This document shows positions 43,490 through 55,762 of a stretch of DNA of 64,000 nt, one piece after another. The first letter of the stretch is position 1; each line of letters starts with the position of its first letter. This DNA is from Prosapia bicincta. Lineage: Eukaryota; Arthropoda; Insecta; Hemiptera; Cercopidae. Below the pieces are notes generated by a model. That model was not told the DNA's origin. It saw nothing but the letters and a program-made list of their open reading frames with translations, and did no database searches. A program made the position numbers and the translations under genes. The stretch covers positions 112,252,850 through 112,316,849 of the forward strand of contig JBAIZL010000001.1 of assembly GCA_036971475.1 (NCBI GenBank). The letters run 5' to 3'.

Positions 43490-44497
43490 CTAGCCAACGC
43501 CCACCCTTGGCTGTCCAGCCATTTGGCGGCGCGCTGACCAGTATAATCGAGAGATCCTTGTGGCCTCTGTCTCATCTGTGGGACTGTGGTCCAGCGACGA
43601 GCAAGTGCGAAGGTGTTCAGCTGTCATGGTGCCGCTTCCACATAGGGTGCATTCGGGTGATGGTACAGCATGTATCTTGTGAAGGTGCGCAGCCAGATAG
43701 TCATGTCCGGTCGTCAAGCGGAAGAGAGCCACACTCTCGTGTCGTGGCAGTCGACCGTCAATGGGACCGTCCGTTATTAGGGTAGCCCAGCTTTTGTTTC
43801 GGGATGCTTCGGTTCTAGCAGATACAGTGCTTCTCTGTAATACGCTGTTTATCCGGGCCTTCATTGTAGTGAGGGTAATTGATTGGCACGGCTGTGGTAG
43901 TGCCGCTCCATGCTTGGCTAGTTGGTCTGCTTTTTCATTGCCTTGAATGTTTGCGTGGCTTGGGATCCACTGCAGGTGAATTTGCCATCCCCTATCCTGC
44001 AAAGTCTCTAGCTTTTGGCGACAGTCCATGGTTCTGTTATAGTCTGTCACTCTATTACTAGATACACCGAGAATTGCTGCCATTGAGTCAATTAAAAAGA
44101 CTGCCTGGGCGGGTGGTTCTATTTTCTCGAGTTCTGTGGCAGCCGCTAAGATAGCTGCCACTTCGCCATCATAGTTACATTGGTTACTTCCAACAGCGAC
44201 AGATCCCTCAAATAAGGTACAATGAAACCCTGCTCCCGTGTGTCCACTTTGTGGCAAGGATGAGCCGTCTGTATAAACATGTAACCATTCGTCTGGTGGG
44301 TAGTCGCTGTTGATGGTTGCCAACGCAGCTGTCCTCAGCTCCTCTGGATGGTAATTTATTTTTGCTTCAGTGATTCCGGGTAGAGTCATCTTAACCGCAG
44401 GTAGGTGATGGAAAACTCGGTATGGGTTCGTCGATGGGGCTATATTCCCCGGTTCTATATTGTATTTTTTATATAGTTCCTTATAGACAACAAGGGG
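43490..44497 (-). pseudogene. LINE RNase H domain and C-terminal CCHC region
   Basis: The longest ATG-initiated frame (299 aa, 44389-43490) is open further upstream to a frameshift at about 44500. RNase H catalytic residues, counted from that ATG, are D41 (YTDGSS), E76, D101 and D155, with the GNEKAD block and WIPSH (H145), so all active-site acids are present. The C-terminal motif CTLCGSGTMTAEHLRTC fits a CCHC finger. An RT followed by RNase H in one ORF2 is seen in I, LOA and related LINE clades. The frame ends shortly before the TAAG tail. The paralogous fragment at 27955-28520 shares the same C-terminus. Confidence 0.88.
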
Positions 44498-44504
44498 TTT
44501 TTTT

Positions 44505-45163
44505 GTGTTTTGAGCCTACTTGCAGCTTCCCTGTAGTCTCCCCATCTACTGTGGTATATTTTTCTACATCGTTCCGAAAAACAGAGACTGAGCTTGTCTC
44601 GTCTAACATGGATAGGCTCCATCTGCAGTTGTGCCTCCATGGCAGCTATTGGGGTTGATTTAGGGGCGCCCGTTATTACCCGCAGTGCGCAATTCTGAAC
44701 TTTATCCAGTTTTCGAGAAGTTACGCCTGCCGTGGTGATGGTTGCTTCCGAACCGTACTCCAGGATAGGCATCACGTAGGTTCTGTATGTGGTGGCCAGA
44801 ACATCTTGGCTCGCTCCCCATGAAGTTGCCGTGAGACGCTGCAATATCCTAGCACTTTTTGTGGCTCTGTTGGCGCACTCTTCTATATGTGCCCGCCATG
44901 TCATTTTGCTGTCTATTGTCATTCCTAGATACTCTGAGATGCCACTCTCACAAATCTCGCTTCCCTCGCAGTGCAACTTTATCTCCATGCGTTTTGTGGA
45001 TAATGTGAATAGTTGGTACAGCGTCTTACTCTTATTTATTTGCATTGCATTTGCTTCGGTCCCGACATCAACTTAGCGATAGCTTGTTTGGCTGCTTCTT
45101 CCAGCGATTTCATATTGGACCCAGTGACCCAAAATATTAGGTCGTCTGCATACAACAATGCAA
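44505..45163 (-). pseudogene. LINE reverse transcriptase, C-terminal part
   Basis: On the minus strand, 45163-45080 encodes ALLYADDLIFW, the RT catalytic box. A one-base shift near 45070 separates it from the frame carrying KSKTLYQLF, EYLGMTIDSKMTW (the conserved LG...D..L.W-like RT block), RTYVMPILEYG and LDKVQNCALRVITGAP, typical of the RT thumb in I/Jockey-group LINEs. A second shift sits at a run of seven A (minus strand) at 44498-44504; the reading frame resumes directly into the RNase H part. Two homopolymer or indel breaks make it non-functional, unless the run-length difference is a sequencing error. Confidence 0.87.
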
Positions 45164-45479
45164 TTATTATAAACTAATACAATCGTATAGATCGTACACT
45201 TGTAAAGTGTATACTTTACAGGAAGAACAAAACAGTCGCTGGTCATTCATCGTGCAATTAAACGATTGTTTTTCTTAGAAATGCTTTCAGTAATCAAGGT
45301 CTCATAGTTTTATTGAATTTAATATCATTTCTAAGAATTTAAAATTTAGTTCTTTGAACTTTAATATTACTTACAAATGACACCAAACATACAATTTATT
45401 TAATTAAATCTATGTAGTTTTGACTATGTATGTCGTAAATCAATTGTTTATTTCGCATTTGTTAAACATGTTATTACAG

Positions 45480-45600
45480 TAACTCAAATAAAATAACTGA
45501 AATCTCACAAATTGTTTTAACGTGTATAATGTCACACGTGTTTTGATAGCTATGCTATCATCCTCAGCGTTAAATCAAATTATGATATATCCCAAAAAAA
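45480..45600 (-). mobile_element. Remnant of a second Penelope-like tail family
   Basis: On the minus strand, CTGAGGA (45567-45561) is followed by T, a perfect stem GATAGC/GCTATC (45559-45545) and AAAA where a hammerhead-like motif would have GAAA. The layout matches the PLE-tail motifs at 30700 and 55648, but the stem sequence differs, so it is another family. The G-to-A change at the GAAA step would be expected to inactivate it. No coding part. Confidence 0.4.
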
Positions 45601-48600
45601 TTAATGAATAAACAAATAAAATAAACAATTTACAAAAGTTAATTAGCTGTTAGATAATTAAACTTGGGGGCTCGTAGACAACGTTTTTCAACCATTTGAC
45701 TGAATTTTCTTTTTTACTTAGATAACATTGACTTATACTGACCCTATATAAGTTGCTTGGTAATTTTTATTTGATTCTTTATTGATTTAAATTGATGTAC
45801 ATAATAATAATGATATCTCTATGAGTTTATATAGTATTCCTATTGAAACATGTTTGGTAATAAACATGGTAATACGATTTGTGATGTTTGAGTTATTTAG
45901 GTGTAAGGTGTAATAAGTTACTCTCACAAGAATATCTCCAGTATATGTTACTCTCACAAACTTAGCTCCAGTTTAGAAAGTTTCTACAGTCATTTAACTT
46001 GTAACTTATTATTAATCTATGGAAATTTAAAAGTCACAATTATCAGTAAGTAAGACCCTAACTTTCAGATTAACTCATATACAGGCAAGCAGTTATGAGT
46101 AAAGACATTAATGGAAGTGATTGCCAAGATTTAAGGGTACAGAGAAACAGAAACCAAGCAGCTACTTTGGACACACTTTCTTCTAATGCCAGAAAAGCAC
46201 CACTTAAGGGTGTCTAATAGAGGATGAGTCATACTATCGTAGCCCGCACTACAGTGTATGTAAGTCGGGTGTATGTTATTTTCACGTAATTAAATATCCT
46301 AATTCTATACACCATTAAACTGTTAATATTAAGAGAAAGTAGTGCATTGTATACGTAGGAAAATATAAGATCCGTGGTGGGCAATGGATTTGATATCTAT
46401 ATTTCATTAAAATTGAGAAATAATAGTAATATGCTTCTGATATACAAAAGTATATTATTAAATCACCATTTAAATCGATCTGTTCTCGATCTTTGTCTTT
46501 GAAGTTCACTGAAAACAATTTTAGCGAATGTTTTCAAACATTATTCTTTAAAAGTTAGTTAACAAAATCCGAAATAGTTAGCAAAACTATAAACTACTTA
46601 TTATATTACTGCCGAAAATGTCAAAGTACATTTCAAATATCTCGATTTTCAAAAATTTTGAATATAAAGAAAAAGGTTTACTATGAAAATGAGGAGTTAT
46701 AGTAATGGTTTTTAGAACAAAGGAAATATTGTAAATATTAAAGAGTAAATATGAATAACGTTTTCTATTCTTTAAAAGGGGAACATATGGTAGAACATAT
46801 TAATAAGAATTAATTTAAATACCTACCTTATTAGATATGTTAATACCTCTCTCAACATCAAATACATTATATTAAATATATTTAAATACTTTTAATTTAT
46901 ATAAATTTAAACGTAGGCTTTGTCATAGATCAAGAATAAGCTCATAGGCTATATGGCATATAACTTAACAGTAAACTACGTTTTGTGACAGAATGGAAGA
47001 CTGGGTACGTTCAGTGTAGTCAAACCAGGTATATACATGTCAGTGATTATGTTTGATGGATTAAAATAGCCAAAACTGTCTTTTCTAGCAGGTTCTTTAG
47101 TAATTATTTATGAGTAATTTTGAATGTCAAAATAGAAAGTAATTCAATATTTTGCCCTGATAAAGTCAAGATCTAGCAATAATATAGGAATAATTTCTAT
47201 TTATTTATTGATTTATTATATTATCGTAAAATTGTTTTATACATATTTTAGGTAGATGATTCTACACACGTTAAAGTTGTAGGTTTTACGTTTAAAAGGT
47301 TTAATGTCGTTTATCGCCAAGAATTATGTTTATATTTTAGAATTCCTCAAGACTTGCACTCTACTAACACCATCGAGAAGGGTTGTTTCGGATCTGCAAG
47401 TGTAACGATAAAAGTTATGCCCATAACAAATATAACTGTCCACTTGCAACATAAGGGACTTCATATCAACAAAATTGCAGAAACGAACGGGAGTAAAAAG
47501 CTTTGTCTCAAATCTTCTTATGAAGTTCCAGTAAAAAGTTATTTTTATACTCACATGTTGGCAGCAAAAGACGATCAAAATGTAGAGCGCGCGGTATAAT
47601 TAAATAATCACATAATTGTCTGTGTGTGTTATAATGTTATGGCCAGCAGAGATTATATTAATTCGGATATACGACCCTACTCGTGCAATGTTATAACGTT
47701 TAAAATTTTCTAATGAAAGTTATTAATTATTTGTTTTTAATAGTTCTACTTTAAACCACTGAATTTTCTAAATCTTCTTAGTAGATGGACGAGTAACCGA
47801 TATTCACTTCTTTACTATACGATAAGAATTAGTATTAATTCAGGTAAGTAATACTACAGAAGCGATAAAGGATCCCACCTTTCTATTCCAGACTGTAGGG
47901 TTTATGTTTAATCCCTGATCTAATCCTTCATGAGCAATAACAGTTGTTCATCGCAAACTAGAGCAAAACCTAAGCTTAAACGCTCCAATTTTATGTTAAG
48001 GATGTGAGGGCATTTTTATAATTGTTACATTTCTCAGCCCTTCAGATCCACGGAATAATACACTGTAATTAAATAGTATTCACTCAGCACACAGTTAGTT
48101 GATCTGAAAGTACAGGGAAGCTTAAGGAAAAACGTGGCCTATTCTTACTTTCCTGTTGTGTCACAAGCTTCACAAGTCACAGTGTTGAGCCTAATTACCC
48201 GTAGATTCGATGTCTTCATGTGTTAAATTACTCTTAATTAAACAGCCTGTATTCGTTAATAAAATAATGAGGCAAATATACGACAGGAAAATAATTCGTT
48301 TGTTGAAGCGGTCTTCTGAATATTAACAACAACGTTTATATCTGAGTTTGTTAAACAATTATGTAAATGTAATTAAAGAATTAAAAGAAAACTAATATCC
48401 CTCCATTAACAACAGAGGTAGAGAAAATAGGTGCGGGAAAATACTTTGTGTTATGCTACTAGTGGCTTACTGATATGCCTCTACAGCTACTGAAAATTTA
48501 CAAAACGACAAAACTAACTATGCAAATAGAGTATATATTCATTTAAATAAGTGAAACATTTATACCACAAATGAGTAATGAATGTAAATGAGTTAATGTA

Positions 48601-49630
48601 GTAGATAAACATAAATTTTTTAACAAAGTTGAAAGGTTGGATAGAAAATTAGGCATGTTGAAAAGAAATACGTCAGACAAACCTATTACGCAATAAAACA
48701 ACAAAGTTTTGGTTAAAAATGAAACAAATATAAAATGTACGCAGTCGGAAATGGCAATATTAAGCAAAGGTTTGAAATTTTCATTTCGTAATAATAACGA
48801 AAGGTGTTAAAGAGTTAATGGTAAATATTGAGAGTGGAATAAGATGTTAAAATAAATCATTGGTGATATAGAGGTTTAATTTATTTAAATTAAAAATTAC
48901 GCTACAGTTATTTTATAAAGTTATAATATATATTAAGACTAAAAGGACTAGCTTGAGACGTTATAAAATATGTCCTTCTTATTTTGACAAAATGAAATAT
49001 TTCTACGGTAAATAAAATATACAACGGCTTTAATGCATATCCTGTTTTTTATGAACAAAGGGCTGTATTTTTCCCAGTTTCTTTGTTGGTTGTGAAGTGA
49101 CCGTAAATAATTTATCCAACCCTGTCAGAACATCAATCAAACTTCTTACACCCTTCCTTCGAGACCTTTGACAATAACTAATGCTGTTTTTGCTTGCATA
49201 AAAACAGGGGTTTGTGGAAATACATCACAGTTTTATAGGGGATATACGAAGGGATACTGTGAAAGAGAAAGAGTGCCTTATTGTAAAAATTAATATAATT
49301 AATTAATTGTATGACATAACTAACAAAAAAACTTCATATTTTTATAACATACCACTCGCCCTACACAACCACACTTACATGTTTTTAATTTTTTAAAATA
49401 TGTTTTTACAACAGCCACTTCTAAATACTGATAGTATATTTGTTACTTCCAACATAAAATCAAATGAATTTTTTGAGTAACCATATTTTATGTTGAGAAT
49501 GATGGAAATAGACTCTCTACGAACAGCAATGTTATTTTGTCGCTAAGTATGAATTCACCATCCTCCCAATGTACAGTACCCGGCGTGCTCGTAGACACTG
49601 TCTCTTGTTTACCCATTTAAATATTATAAC
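45601..49630. other. AT-rich intergenic DNA
   Basis: No supported gene. A 30-bp unit GTTACTCTCACAA... CTCCAGT is duplicated at 45917-45977. Frames at 47330-47599 (both strands) and 48543-48767 have no recognised motif. A small dispersed repeat at 48850-48930 is listed separately. Confidence 0.5.
48850..48930 (+). repeat. Short dispersed repeat Q, copy 1
   Basis: TTTAATTTATTTAAATTAAA flanked by GGTGATATAGAGG and TTACGCTACAGTTAT. It resembles 60260-60335 closely enough to be the same family. AT-rich, so moderately certain. Confidence 0.55.
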
Positions 49631-51548
49631 TAGGGATGGGCCGATTCCTAAAATTTTCGATTCCTATTCCGATTCCGATTCTAAAATTTTCCGTTCGATT
49701 CTCGATTCTTTAGTCGATTCTCGATTCTTTCAAGTTATATTAGCTTACATTCTAGTTCTCTAATAATTAATTTAGTTAACATCTTGGTCATATGGCAAAA
49801 CCTTTTAAAAGTTCTGTTTTAATGTAATAGGCTACACAAAACCTTCAACCTTGATTTATAAATAGGAATTTGTTTAAACATAAAAACATATCAGAATAAA
49901 GTAATGACTTATTTTAAAGTTAAAAATGTGAACTTTACTTATTTTATGATGTTTGAAAAAATTCCTAAGCCTATTTACATTGTCTCCCAAACAAAACAAA
50001 TATTAAAAACAAACGAACAACATAAAGAGTAAAAAATTAATACAAATAGGATAGTTTTTAATATTTAAAAGTCTGGCAGGTAATGTACATTTCTGTTCAA
50101 AAACACAAGCATTCGAACACATTGTGGGTCAAGCTAGTTTCATCGCTAGTTACATATAGCTCCTGAAGTTGAGAAAGGTTTTTCAGAAAACACTGTCACG
50201 AGTGGGCAGACAGGTAATTTATTGCCATTGCATTTAAATGAGGGTATTTGGCACTTTGTACTGCCAAATACTTCCCAACATCACAATCTGGACTGGCTAA
50301 TGGTTCCCCCAGATAATTGTTTTTCTGCAGGTGTCTGGAACAAGTGCAACTGATTCAGGCCTATTTTGTATTTATTACTCAATCCCAGTTGATTTTTAAC
50401 CGACTATCACTTGTAGGTCCTGTGTCTGAGGATAAAGTTTCTTCAAGTATAGATATTTTTTGTTGATAAAATTGGGCAAAATGAATGTTGTTTAAGTGCT
50501 TCTTCATATTTGATATATTATGTGGTTTTCCACCGTCAGTTTCTGTTAACCGTCATCGAATTGACGCGACGGCCAGTACCCTGAACCGAATACCGCCAGG
50601 CCTCTTAACGCTTTATGTATATTAGCACTACTCAGCTGGTGTTGCTACTTTTGGAAAAATTAAGGCACAGTATTTAACAACAAGCTTCACACTACTTACA
50701 GATGTATTTACGATGGTTTTTGTTTGATAGATAAATGCCGACGGGATTAAAACATGATGTTATTCTAAGAGCTTTTTGTCCGTAATTACGGGCCGACTCA
50801 CATATTTGTTATAACGTATTGTAATGATTTTCACTACTGTTTTCAAAATTTCACAAAACCTTAAAAGTAAGTCGGAAATATTGACTAAATATTTAGTTGT
50901 AAAATAATCCTTAAAAACGGACTTTGTGAAAGTTAAGTACAAACATTGATACACTTAGATAAACTCATCCTTACTAGGAAGTAAATTATAACGTAAATTC
51001 CTTAACAAGTAAATTATTTGGTGTTAAAACTTTTACTTAATATGAATCTTGGATAGTATTTACTGGACCTGTAGCATTACTTATCAGAGAGAGAATATAT
51101 TACACTTTAGTTCTATATTCAAAATATTTATAAACTCACAAATCAATCACATGTGACACGTTTACGTGTCTTAGTGATAGGAGCAAAAACACTTTTACCA
51201 CCAGTCTGTTTATTATTTGGGTAGCCGGGACATGAAATTATGGTTTTGTTGTTTCTTGCTAACACAAAACACAAAAAATATCAAAACAGTGTTGCACAGA
51301 TAATAAAATTTAATTAAATCAAAAACAATGTCGGGTAAATTGGTCCGACGGAGTTTATTTACGTTTCATTTACGGTAGGAAAAAACTATGTTGGGCCAGT
51401 TGGTCCGACACGTATTTTTATGAATATTCGGAATCGTGTGGAATCGGAATCGACACTTTTATGATGAAGAATCGAGTATCGACGATTCCTCGATACCACC
51501 TAGAATCGACGATTCCTGGAATCGAGAATCGGAATCGACCCATCCCTA
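49631..51548 (-). mobile_element. hAT DNA transposon, internally deleted, copy 2
   Basis: It starts TAGGGATGGGCCGATTCC and ends with the inverted end GGAATCGACCCATCCCTA (one mismatch). A perfect 8-bp duplication, ATTATAAC, lies on both sides (49623-49630 and 51549-51556). It is colinear with the copy at 6804-9591 but shorter (1918 bp), with two internal deletions, one joining AATTGTTT directly to TTCTGCAGG near 50322. It has the same subterminal CGATTC clusters. Confidence 0.95.
50070..50535 (-). pseudogene. Decayed hAT transposase remnant, copy 2
   Basis: It carries the same remnants as 7322-7875: the C-terminal dimerisation region (CAGGTAATGTACAT through TTTAAATGAGGGTATTTGG on the plus strand) and, at 50490-50535, the end of a BED-like finger. 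The acidic linker preserved in copy 1 is deleted. Additional substitutions and indels leave no frame. Confidence 0.75.
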
Positions 51549-52379
51549 ATTATAACGAAATAAGGCCCAGAAATCGAAAACCTTAGCCCACTCTGCCTGT
51601 ATTACGACAAACCAACAATTGATGAGAAAGATAAATTGCATGAAATGTGTATTCCACCGAAATGTGTATTGGTCACGAGCATACGGCTATTCTAGATAAA
51701 AAAGTGATATAATTAAAAATGAACAAATTATTATCTTTACTTTATAACGAAATAAATCTCACAACTATAGGTAGTATATGTTTACTTTTGATAAAAAGGC
51801 TTGAAAATTTAAATTATATAAGTTACTTTAAATTCAGATAATATAAAACGCAATAATTGGTACGCGGGGGTAAAACAGATAGCTCCTACAACTATTAACA
51901 CTTTCGCGGACCATGTTTCCGTCGCTAATTCACGGCCATTGCGATTTATGTCTCATACAAACAATTTCTGCTGCTGAGGTAATACTATATTCAAGTAATC
52001 AGACATTTAAGTGTTGAAGTTTAGAATTTAAAAACCTGTATAACATTAAAACTATGAATAGATACATTTCCAAGTGTTTTACTTTATAATAAAGTATTCT
52101 AACTTCATGAGGTGACGATTATAATTTTCAATGACAATAACATAATTCTTTACTTTTATATCTGTCCTCTTTGACTATCGAACACTTTTAAACGCTAGGA
52201 TAGTGATGAATGAAGGAGGCAGCACTTCGTCTAGAGAGTTTATTGTAAACAAATATACGGGAAAATGGTTTTACGTGAGGGATAGTAAAGATTAACGTCG
52301 ATAACCTAGAGGACTTTTGATTTCTAACTCCAAAGCAAGAGATCAAACGCTCTTCGTATCACATACATTTCCAAGGTAC

Positions 52380-52428
<49 letters not shown>

Positions 52429-52605
52429 TATGTATGTATGTATATATATTATATAAATATTTTATAACACCTTTCCTTCTAAATATTTACTGTATTTATT
52501 AGGCAATACTCGGCTTAAAAACAAGCATATTTATATAATATTAGAAGCTTTAATAAAGACACTTTCTAAATTGTCTTAGAGTTGAACCACTAAGTTTGTT
52601 CATCT

Positions 52606-52656
<51 letters not shown>

Positions 52657-55253
52657 TCTAGAACCTAGCTTCTATAAAATTTATTTTGTGTATAAAACAC
52701 ACGATAAAATTACTGTTGAAGCATACAAGAATATACACCCTCATGAACAGCTACAACTTACAAGTGTCATTTTTGCCATCTAGTTTTTGTCATTACTCTT
52801 TGGTGTAGCTGGCTTTATCAACTATAAATTCAAGCTGATCTACGAAAAAGCTTTATTATAAACAAGAAACAACTCTTTTGTATAAATAGATCTATACTTT
52901 ACATACTAGAACTAACATAAATTGAATTTGGAATCATAAATGAAAAAGCTAAAAACATATCAATCGATATAAAAAAAAAATTGTTATAAACTAAAAACAT
53001 ACCCACAATTGTTCTGACAATTGTAACAGATGTCTGTAAACAAGTAACAACTAGAAACCACTCTTTCACCTTTTGAATCTTTTATTAAATATAGAAACGT
53101 CAACAATGCATTTAATTTACTTTCACAAAGTATTTAAATCCATTTCTAACACCTTTATTTAACCAAAAATAAATATATATCAACAAACTGTAATTCCGAA
53201 AAGAATGAGGTATATCAATATTTATAAAAAAAATTAAAAATGTTCAATGATATTACATGTTTAAAAACAAACATTACTAAAAAAGAAATTAGTCAACCAC
53301 AAATTGATGAAATAGCTTCCAGGTATTCAATACCATCTGGGTAGCCCATTTATAAAGTAACTAGTAATAATCGATTTTAATTAATTTAATTGACATTTGA
53401 TCAATAATATGGAGCATTCTATCAAAAGACGTTATTTAAACAAGTTAAAACTCATAAACAACATGCAAAAGTAGACTGAACTTGAGATGCGATGATATTT
53501 TCAGAAATATTTATTATTGCATGTAGGCCTACATTGTGCAACTTGCAATTGCCTGAATAAATAAATTGCATTTATAGTCTTAAATATGAAGTTAAATATA
53601 TAAATTTAACTAGTGCCTAGATATAAGGTCTTATATTTCCTAAAAAGTAGTCATTTTAGACATAAATTATTTAATAATACAAAAAAATTAATTGACAGTA
53701 TATCAATTTGGAAAAGTCGTTTTTATGAAATTTAACTCAATAGCAATAAATCTTTAACAATGCTTACAGTATTATTAATGATAATAATTATGTTTCCATA
53801 GTAAATAATTGTTTTACAAATAAATAAAATTATATGCAATAAAATTTTTAAAAAACATACATATTTCACCTGATTTTCGGAATTACAAGTGCATTTTGAG
53901 GTTTTAAATTATTCATGTGATATATATTGAAAAAGGTTTACTAGTAATAATCGATATTTTCGTTTTATAACAATCCGTTTATTTTGTAGATGTAGATAAA
54001 TTAAATAAATAATAAATTGGAAAGGAAAACTCAAATACTATAGGAAGCGTCAGCGTGAAAGATTAATGACTAATTTAGAGCTTGTAATTAAATTTGTTTA
54101 AGTGCCTAAACAGCTGTCGTCGGGTTATTAACGAGACCGGAGTTGCCAACAAACTCAGCTACACTTAGCATGTGTAGGATGGTAGCTATTACTACGGTAT
54201 ATTATGAAATTTCTTTTACATTTTAAAATAATAAATTGAAATATCTGAAGCAGCCACATGATACCCACGGAAGTAAATAATAAACTCTAAAAAATATATC
54301 TTTAGACATTTATGGATGGGTATAATAGCATATTAATGTTTATACCCACAACTTATGGTGTTACATTTTATGAAAAACACAGCCTCAACATTAACGTTAA
54401 CGGATTTACAGCAAAAACGGAAGCTGTTACATAGCCACACAGCCCATAACATAACGGCGATAGTTTATTGTTATTGGTGTATAGATATAATAATAAAGCA
54501 GTGAAACAATTCAAGAACAATTGCATAACATTTATTTCCAAAACAAGTTCAAGGCAAAATTTTGTAATTTTAAGACATTTATTTGTGAAGAAGAGGAAAG
54601 TTTTGTAAAACTGGAAGTGCCTTAGGGATTCGTATGAATTATTTCTATCTTCTCATTTAATGTTCATACTTTAGGAAAACTTTTATTTATTATCAGTTGC
54701 TGATATTAATTTTTAAATAACAAGGGATTATATTAATGTAAACTGAAAGAAAATAACTCCATGAGATATTTTAGTGAGGAATTCACTTTGATACCAAAAA
54801 TGGAGGCAGAGTTTGCAGTGTAAATCTCTGTTTACCCATGTGCAGAGCATGTCCAGTTCAAGCATCCGGCCCTTTCCCAATTTGCCTTCATTACTTATTA
54901 TTTCTCCCGCAAGGAATCGCTATGCGCTTTTCCTTGCCACACACACTCCGGTCTACACCCTCATTACCCTTCTTTGTACCGGGAGACGACCACAATAAAG
55001 AGTAGCTCTAATATATGTAATGGGATCTGCTCGCTTGTACCAAGACCACTCTTAGACATTCTACCAGCTGACTTTATCAGAGTAATTTTACAGGTAACTT
55101 CTAAAAAACTGCAAACATCAGCCTAAAAACTATAAAAAGGAGGAGGAGGGTTATTGTATTAGATCATTTTAGTTTTATGGTAGTATACACATTACTTCGC
55201 GGATACAGTTCTTAAGAATCGAAAAATACAAATAAGCTTTATAACAGTTTGCG
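51549..55253. other. AT-rich intergenic DNA with two microsatellites
   Basis: (TA)n at 52382-52426 followed by GTAT units, and (TA)n-(GT)n at 52608-52656. A relatively GC-rich patch at 54820-55070 (GCATCCGGCCCTTTCCC, GTACCGGGAGACGACC) has a 61-aa frame with no recognised motif. No gene supported. Confidence 0.5.
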
Positions 55254-55562
55254 CATTCTAATATAGGTCAAACCAAGAAAAAATTAAAAGAAAGATATAA
55301 AGAACATTTGAATGCCTACATTAATCCAGAAATATATAAATCAAATTTTGCAAATCATTGTATTATCATAAGCTCAAATTTCCAAATATAGAAAATATGA
55401 AACTTATAAAAGAAATTAATAAGGGATTAAGAGTGAATATATATGAAGCATTCGAAATATATAAATACAATAATAATAACAAATTAATAAAATAACAAAT
55501 ACAAATACATTCTAAATTTGATACTATATTCAATGTCTATAACGTTACAGCAACAAAATAAA
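55254..55562 (+). pseudogene. Penelope-like GIY-YIG endonuclease, C-terminal part
   Basis: The plus strand gives IGQTKKKLKERYKEHLNAYI and then KSNFANHC. After a frameshift near 55370 it continues KFPNIENMKLIKEINKG, EAFEIYKYN and, past a TAA, FDTIFNVYNV. It aligns almost throughout with the right-edge PLE protein (YIGQTKKKLKERYKEH, MKIIKEVNKG, EAFEIYKHN, LFNVYNV). The GIY half is lost by truncation. One frameshift and one stop, so not functional. Confidence 0.88.
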
Positions 55563-55647
55563 TTTGGCAATTTGTATACGTTTAGCAACAATTCTATATC
55601 TAATTCAACATATCTTTTAGGCCTATAGCTTACATTATTGTAATTAT

Positions 55648-55694
55648 CATTCCTGATGATGTTGGTACTGTTTACCAACGAAAAGCTTTGGATG
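55648..55694 (+). ncRNA. Hammerhead-ribozyme-like motif in a PLE tail
   Basis: Stem I is CATTC (55648-55652) with GGATG (55690-55694). The core is CTGATGA (55653-55659). Stem II is GTTGGTA (55661-55667) with TACCAAC (55673-55679). GAAA lies at 55680-55683, then the AAGCTT minimal stem III with T before stem I. Compared with 30700-30746, two stem I pairs change on both strands (A-T to C-G, C-G to T-A) and pairing is kept. The same extra T follows the core. Confidence 0.72.
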
Positions 55695-55762
55695 TAAATT
55701 AATAAATATTCTTGTATTTGAATAACCTATGTTGTTTTAAATTATTAAACAAGAAAACCTAT

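Larger units (their letters stand above)
43464..45175 (-). mobile_element. 5'-truncated I/LOA-like LINE with target-site duplication
   Basis: The element occupies 43476-45163 on the minus strand, flanked by a perfect 12-bp duplication (TTATTATAAACT at 43464-43475 and 45164-45175). Its 3' end is a short (TAAG)n tail, as in I-type LINEs with simple tails instead of poly(A). The 5' end is cut just before the RT catalytic box, a normal result of incomplete reverse transcription. The protein-coding parts are listed separately. Confidence 0.93.
55254..55762 (+). mobile_element. Penelope-like 3' fragment
   Basis: 5'-truncated PLE: part of the endonuclease (55254-55562), a 3' untranslated region with a hammerhead-like motif (55648-55694), and a tail ending AACAAGAAAACC before (TA)n. 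Parts of the tail recur at 6683-6738, 6603-6650 and 58724-58800. Confidence 0.88.

Noticed and set aside
43507..45076. Plus-strand frames of 60-95 aa across the LINE
   Set aside because: Antisense to clear RT and RNase H frames.
47330..47599. Overlapping 82-aa (minus) and 81-aa (plus) frames as an exon
   Set aside because: Mutually antisense with no recognised domain. Slightly less AT-rich than flanks, but not enough to call.
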